Below, one piece after another: positions 60,809 to 64,000 of a DNA stretch of 64,000 bases. This stretch comes from Subtercola endophyticus (GTDB taxonomy: Bacteria > Actinomycetota > Actinomycetes > Actinomycetales > Microbacteriaceae). The notes beneath the pieces are model-generated. The model was not told the origin of the DNA and did not search any database. It saw nothing but the letters and a program-made list of their open reading frames with translations. Where the stretch lies: the NCBI RefSeq assembly GCF_021044565.1, contig NZ_CP087997.1, forward strand, positions 2,232,001-2,296,000, given 5' to 3'. Each line of letters opens with the position of its first letter. Positions within the stretch are counted from its first letter, which is position 1. The position numbers were made by a program, and so were the translations under genes.

Positions 60809-61336
60809 CTACGACGACGGCGTGGGCGTGGCCGTGTGCGCGGCCGACCCCGACTGCACTCGTGTCTGGATACGCTCGGCAACCTTTTGAACCGTGGCAC
60901 CGTACCCGCCGCTGAGCGCCGTGGTCTTGACGTTGGCGGCGTCGGTCGCAACGTCTGCGCCCGTGGCGTTCTTCAGCGTGGTGAGGTCAGTCTGCAGGTT
61001 GGCTGGAAACTTCGCGAACAGCGTGGGTGAATTCACCAGCGTCGTAGCGATCTTCTGGGCTCGAGTGCCGGCGTCGCTGCTACTGCGAATGTCGTTTTCG
61101 AGTTCGCGGCGCAGCGGTCCGGCGCGCAACCCGGCATGAGCGTGTGCCGAAGCGGAAGCCGAGGCGCTCGCGCTCGGCGTCGGTACCGGGCCGCCGGCGA
61201 ACGCGGCGGTCGCCCCGACAAAGCCGAGTCCGATGACGGCGGCGATGCCGACTGCACTGCCTGCTGCGATGAGGCCTCGACGGTGTCTAGGCCGTGCGGG
61301 GGTTGGTGGGGAGGCTGGTTCTGGTGTGAGAGTCAC
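60809..61336 (-). CDS. Secreted or membrane-anchored protein of unknown function
   Basis: A 175-aa protein with a Pro-rich cytoplasmic start, one hydrophobic helix (RGLIAAGSAVGIAAVIGLGFVGATAAFAGG), a Ser/Ala/His stretch (SASASASASAHAHA) and a ~110-residue helical extracellular part (LENDIRSSSDAGTRAQKIATTLVNSPTLFAKFP; TLKNATGADVATDAANVKTTAL). It may be an anchored helical domain. No family recognised. It diverges from the OmpR-type regulator at 61498 and could be its target. Confidence 0.65.
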   Translation of the reverse strand: MTLTPEPASPPTPARPRHRRGLIAAGSAVGIAAVIGLGFVGATAAFAGGPVPTPSASASASASAHAHAGLRAGPLRRELENDIRSSSDAGTRAQKIATTLVNSPTLFAKFPANLQTDLTTLKNATGADVATDAANVKTTALSGGYGATVQKVAERIQTRVQSGSAAHTATPTPSS

Positions 61337-61497
61337 GATTCATCCTTCTGCTTGACGAGGTGGTATCAACCAGAGTGCGCCGCCCACAACAGTGGGCGAT
61401 TCGGCGCATGTTCGAGCAGTGTAAAGATTTCGGGCATCCGCCGCCCGATTCGGCTGCGCCCAGCCGCACAACGGGGCTCTGCGATTAGATTTCAGCT

Positions 61498-62223
61498 ATG
61501 CCCTTCGAGCAAGCACCGCCGCAGCAACGCGGCCTCGTGATGATCGTCGAAGACGACCCGGTGATCGCCGACCTCGAGCGTCTCTACCTTCGACAGGCCG
61601 GCTTCGGCGTGCACACCGAAAGCAACGGCGAACGGGCGCTTGCCGAGATCAAACGGCTGGCTCCCGTGGCCATTGTGCTCGACGTCGGCCTGCCCGGAAT
61701 CGACGGAATCACTCTCTGCCGCCGCCTGCGCGAATCGGGAGATTGGACACCCGTGGTCTTCGTGACCGCCCGCGACGAAGAAATCGACCGCATTCTCGGC
61801 CTCGAACTCGGAGCCGACGACTACCTCACGAAGCCGTTCTCGCCGCGCGAACTGGTGACGAGATTGCGCGGAATACTGCGGCGCACCGCAGGCGTGGCCG
61901 AGAGGCGGCCGATCGAGATCGGCGCGATCAGCATCGATCTCGATGAACGAACGGTACGGGCATCCGGAGTCGCCACCGACCTAACCGCCACCGAATTCGA
62001 CCTGCTCGCCTACCTCTGTCAGAACCCCGGCCGGGTCTTCACGCGCGACCAACTGCTCTCGGCCGTGTGGGGCCAGACCAGATACAGCACGGCCCGCTAC
62101 AGCGGGGCTCGCACCGTCGATGTTCACGTCGCCCAGCTGCGCAGCAAACTCGGCGCGGCCAGCCCGATTCTCACCTACCGTGGCGTCGGATACTCCGCGG
62201 CGGCACCGCGAGGGCGGCAGTGA
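61498..62223 (+). CDS. OmpR/PhoB-type response regulator
   Basis: A 241-aa regulator: receiver domain with acidic pair EDD, phospho-acceptor D62 (VLDVGLPGIDG) and Lys in YLTKPFSPREL, then a winged-helix DNA-binding domain (TEFDLLAYLCQNPGRVFTRDQLLSAVWG...RTVDVHVAQLRSKL). It overlaps the kinase gene by GTGA at 62220. Confidence 0.93.
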   Translation: MPFEQAPPQQRGLVMIVEDDPVIADLERLYLRQAGFGVHTESNGERALAEIKRLAPVAIVLDVGLPGIDGITLCRRLRESGDWTPVVFVTARDEEIDRILGLELGADDYLTKPFSPRELVTRLRGILRRTAGVAERRPIEIGAISIDLDERTVRASGVATDLTATEFDLLAYLCQNPGRVFTRDQLLSAVWGQTRYSTARYSGARTVDVHVAQLRSKLGAASPILTYRGVGYSAAAPRGRQ

Positions 62224-63881
62224 CGACGTCGGCGGAGGCTGCGGCGGCGGCGGCTGCGGCGCAGCCGGCAGGGCAGTCTGCAGCGCTGCCAGCAGCGCAG
62301 CCGGCACGGCAGCCGGCACTGCATCCGATCAAACGCTGGCTCGCGTCTCTCTCGGGTCGAATCACCGTGGTGACGACGGCCGTCGCCGTGCTCGCCGTGC
62401 TCGTCACCGCCGCCGTCGCCGTGCCGCTCATCCGCGCGTCGGCGGTCGACCAGGCCCGCACCACACTCGCCCAGGCGGCCGACAGCTTCGCCGCCACCCC
62501 GGTGGCCTCGCTAGCACTCGCGCAACGGCAACAGCGCCTGATCGGCCCCAGCGGTACAGAAGTCGTCGAGATCGCCGCAGACGGAACGACGACCGGAGAC
62601 GGCGCGAAGTACATCAGCAACGCCCTCGCTAGCCGCGCGCTCTCCGGTCAGCCCGTCTCTGACACCGTCACCGTCGGTGCCACCCGGGTTCTGGTCGAGG
62701 CGCGGCCGACCAAGTCGGGCGGAGCCGTGCTGCTCGCACGTTCGCTCGACACGGTCTATGCGGCGACCGGGCAGGTGATCTGGCGGCTCGCCATCGCGCT
62801 GCTCATCGGCCTCGTGCTCGCTGTTCTCATCGGAACGGCACTGGCACGGTGGCTGGCCAGGCCCCTGGTGGCCGCCGCCGCGACGGCACGCCGACTGGCG
62901 AATCGCGACAGCCAGGCGCCTGACCTACGCCCGGCTGTTGCGCGCTCGCCAGATCTGCGCTCGCCAGACCGACAATCGCCAGACCCGCGCTCGCCAGGCC
63001 TGGGATCGGCCGGGCCGCGCTCGACTGTTCCGCGGTCGTCTGTCACCGAAGTGGCCGACGTCAGCGACTCGCTCGAGCGTCTCGACCAAGCCCTGAAGAG
63101 CAGCGAGGCTCGTCAGCGCGAGTTTCTGCTCTCGATCTCGCACGACATCCGCAGCCCGCTGACCGCGCTTCGGGGCTACGGCGAAGCACTCGCCGACGGG
63201 CTCATCCAACCTGCCGACGTGGCTGCGGTCGGTACGACGCTCGTGGCTGAGACCGAACGGTTGAACCGCTTCGTCACCGACCTGCTCGAACTCGCGCGCC
63301 TCGAGGCAGACGACTTTCGAGTGGATGCCCGCCCCACCGATCTCGGTGAACTCGTCCGCACGGCCGATGCCGCGTGGCGGGCGCGATCGGCACAGGCCGG
63401 CCTCGGGCTGCGCCTCGAGCTGCCCCCCGCGTCGCCCCTCACGTCGACCCTCGAGTCGCCCACGGCGTCGGCCCTCACGTCGCCCGGTACTGAGGCCCAC
63501 ATCGTGACCGACCCCCAACGTGTGCGGCAGATCATCGACGGGTTGCTCGACAACGCTGTACGCGCCACCCCCTCCGGCGGCTCGGTCATCATCGCCCTGC
63601 GTGTCGCCGAAGCGGTCACGATCGAGGTGCGCGACAGTGGACCCGGCCTGTCGGCCGCCGACCGCGCCGTCGCCTTCGATCGCGGCGTTCTGCGAGACCG
63701 GTACGGCGACTCCCGACCGGTCGGAAGCGGCCTCGGCCTCTCTATCGCCTCGCGGCTCGCAGCTCGCCTCGGCGGCCGACTCGATGTCGCTGAAGCGCCC
63801 GAAGGTGGTGCCGCGTTCCGCTTGGTGCTTCCGCGGCCCGCTGAGCAGAGGGCGGGCGCAGATGGCGGCCACAGAGGGTGA
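62220..63881 (+). CDS. Sensor histidine kinase with array-encoded linker
   Basis: A 553-aa membrane kinase of the OmpR system. After an Ala/Gln/Pro-rich N-terminus it has two helices (ITVVTTAVAVLAVLVTAAVAV near residue 45 and LAIALLIGLVLAVLIGTAL near 190) flanking a ~130-residue external sensor, a HAMP region, His308 in SISHDIRSPLTALRGY, and an HATPase domain (QIIDGLLDNAVRATPSGG; DSGPGLSAADRAVAFDRG; GSGLGLSIASRLAARLGGRLD). The linker between HAMP and His308 carries six 15-bp units (residues ~242-271), and a second low-complexity stretch lies in the ATP domain (about 63430-63490). Confidence 0.9.
   Translation: MTTSAEAAAAAAAAQPAGQSAALPAAQPARQPALHPIKRWLASLSGRITVVTTAVAVLAVLVTAAVAVPLIRASAVDQARTTLAQAADSFAATPVASLALAQRQQRLIGPSGTEVVEIAADGTTTGDGAKYISNALASRALSGQPVSDTVTVGATRVLVEARPTKSGGAVLLARSLDTVYAATGQVIWRLAIALLIGLVLAVLIGTALARWLARPLVAAAATARRLANRDSQAPDLRPAVARSPDLRSPDRQSPDPRSPGLGSAGPRSTVPRSSVTEVADVSDSLERLDQALKSSEARQREFLLSISHDIRSPLTALRGYGEALADGLIQPADVAAVGTTLVAETERLNRFVTDLLELARLEADDFRVDARPTDLGELVRTADAAWRARSAQAGLGLRLELPPASPLTSTLESPTASALTSPGTEAHIVTDPQRVRQIIDGLLDNAVRATPSGGSVIIALRVAEAVTIEVRDSGPGLSAADRAVAFDRGVLRDRYGDSRPVGSGLGLSIASRLAARLGGRLDVAEAPEGGAAFRLVLPRPAEQRAGADGGHRG
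62943..63032. repeat. 15-bp tandem array, six units, inside the histidine kinase gene
   Basis: Six 15-bp units of the type CGCTCGCCAGACCCG encode RSPDL, RSPDR, QSPDP, RSPGL, GSAGP and RSTVP, between HAMP and the dimerisation helix. Confidence 0.92.
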
Positions 63882-63912
63882 GCGCACAGGTCTGACGCAG
63901 CCGGCAGGCGGC

Positions 63913-64000
63913 TCAGGCGGGTTGAGGAGTATGACCGGCGAGGAGCTTGGCGAGGAGGTCACGCAGCTGCCGCTGCTCGTCATCGTCGAGAGCGTGCAGC
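63913..64000 (-). CDS. C-terminal end of a MarR-like regulator (partial)
   Basis: The minus strand from the window edge reads LHALDDDEQRQLRDLLAKLLAG and stops at 63913-63915, the typical C-terminal helix of MarR-family proteins. Only 28 codons are visible. It converges with the histidine kinase gene. Confidence 0.5.
   Translation of the reverse strand, partial: LHALDDDEQRQLRDLLAKLLAGHTPQPA

Overview
The window is high-GC DNA, dense in genes on both strands, with GTGA/ATGA stop-start overlaps, IdeR/DtxR-type iron boxes, a DUF222/13E12 HNH protein, a DUF7882 protein, GAF-ANTAR regulators and several MmyB-type XRE regulators next to short-chain dehydrogenases. This points to an actinobacterium, most likely Microbacteriaceae; the genus cannot be fixed from sequence alone. 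No rRNA, tRNA, CRISPR array, insertion sequence or prophage was seen.

Layout. 1-10 kb: a partial LuxR/MalT-type ATPase, an alkylsulfatase, a DHA2 drug exporter, a lipid kinase, a PPOX protein and a large nuclease-helicase. 10-15 kb: XRE, TetR and GlxA-type regulators, an alpha/beta hydrolase and small proteins, with a possible structured RNA near 13.8 kb. 15-22.8 kb: a phosphate-binding protein fused to S-layer-like repeats, an HtrA-like protease, a frameshifted acetyltransferase, small hypothetical genes, RNase HI and an HNH protein. 22.8-28 kb: a siderophore uptake locus (siderophore-interacting protein, two FecCD permeases, ATPase, lipoprotein) with two iron boxes. 28-36 kb: SDRs, an MFS exporter, an ArsR-type regulator, an aldo/keto reductase and a beta-hydroxyacid dehydrogenase, ending in a truncated DUF72 gene. 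36.2-37.4 kb: a lone AAA ATPase of different composition. 37-44 kb: DNA glycosylase, a LysR-like HTH protein with a basic tail, a TetR/epimerase pair with twin operators, a DUF3533 membrane protein, two tandem GAF-ANTAR genes and an acetyltransferase. 44-49.4 kb: a TetR-controlled beta-oxidation cluster (FadB-like, acyl-CoA dehydrogenase, thiolase). 49.5-52.3 kb: MarR/VOC pair, hydrolase-LuxR fusion, methyltransferase. 52.3-60.5 kb: a NarL-type two-component system, ABC transporter, DedA protein, FetB-like permease, an S-adenosylhomocysteine-hydrolase-like protein and UppP. 60.6-64 kb: tiny membrane peptides, a secreted protein, an OmpR-type two-component system and the end of a MarR-like gene.

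The most unusual signal is not one gene. More than twenty short tandem arrays are scattered over unrelated genes and gaps. Inside genes the unit is nearly always a multiple of three, most often 15 bp (pentapeptide repeats) and otherwise 9, 12, 18 or 21 bp. Between genes it is often 10, 16 or 17 bp. Arrays sit in loops, linkers, tails, at start codons and at stop codons. In two places the 3' end of a gene including its stop codon is duplicated in frame; in one of these (lipid kinase, near 5.8 kb) the two copies differ only at synonymous positions.
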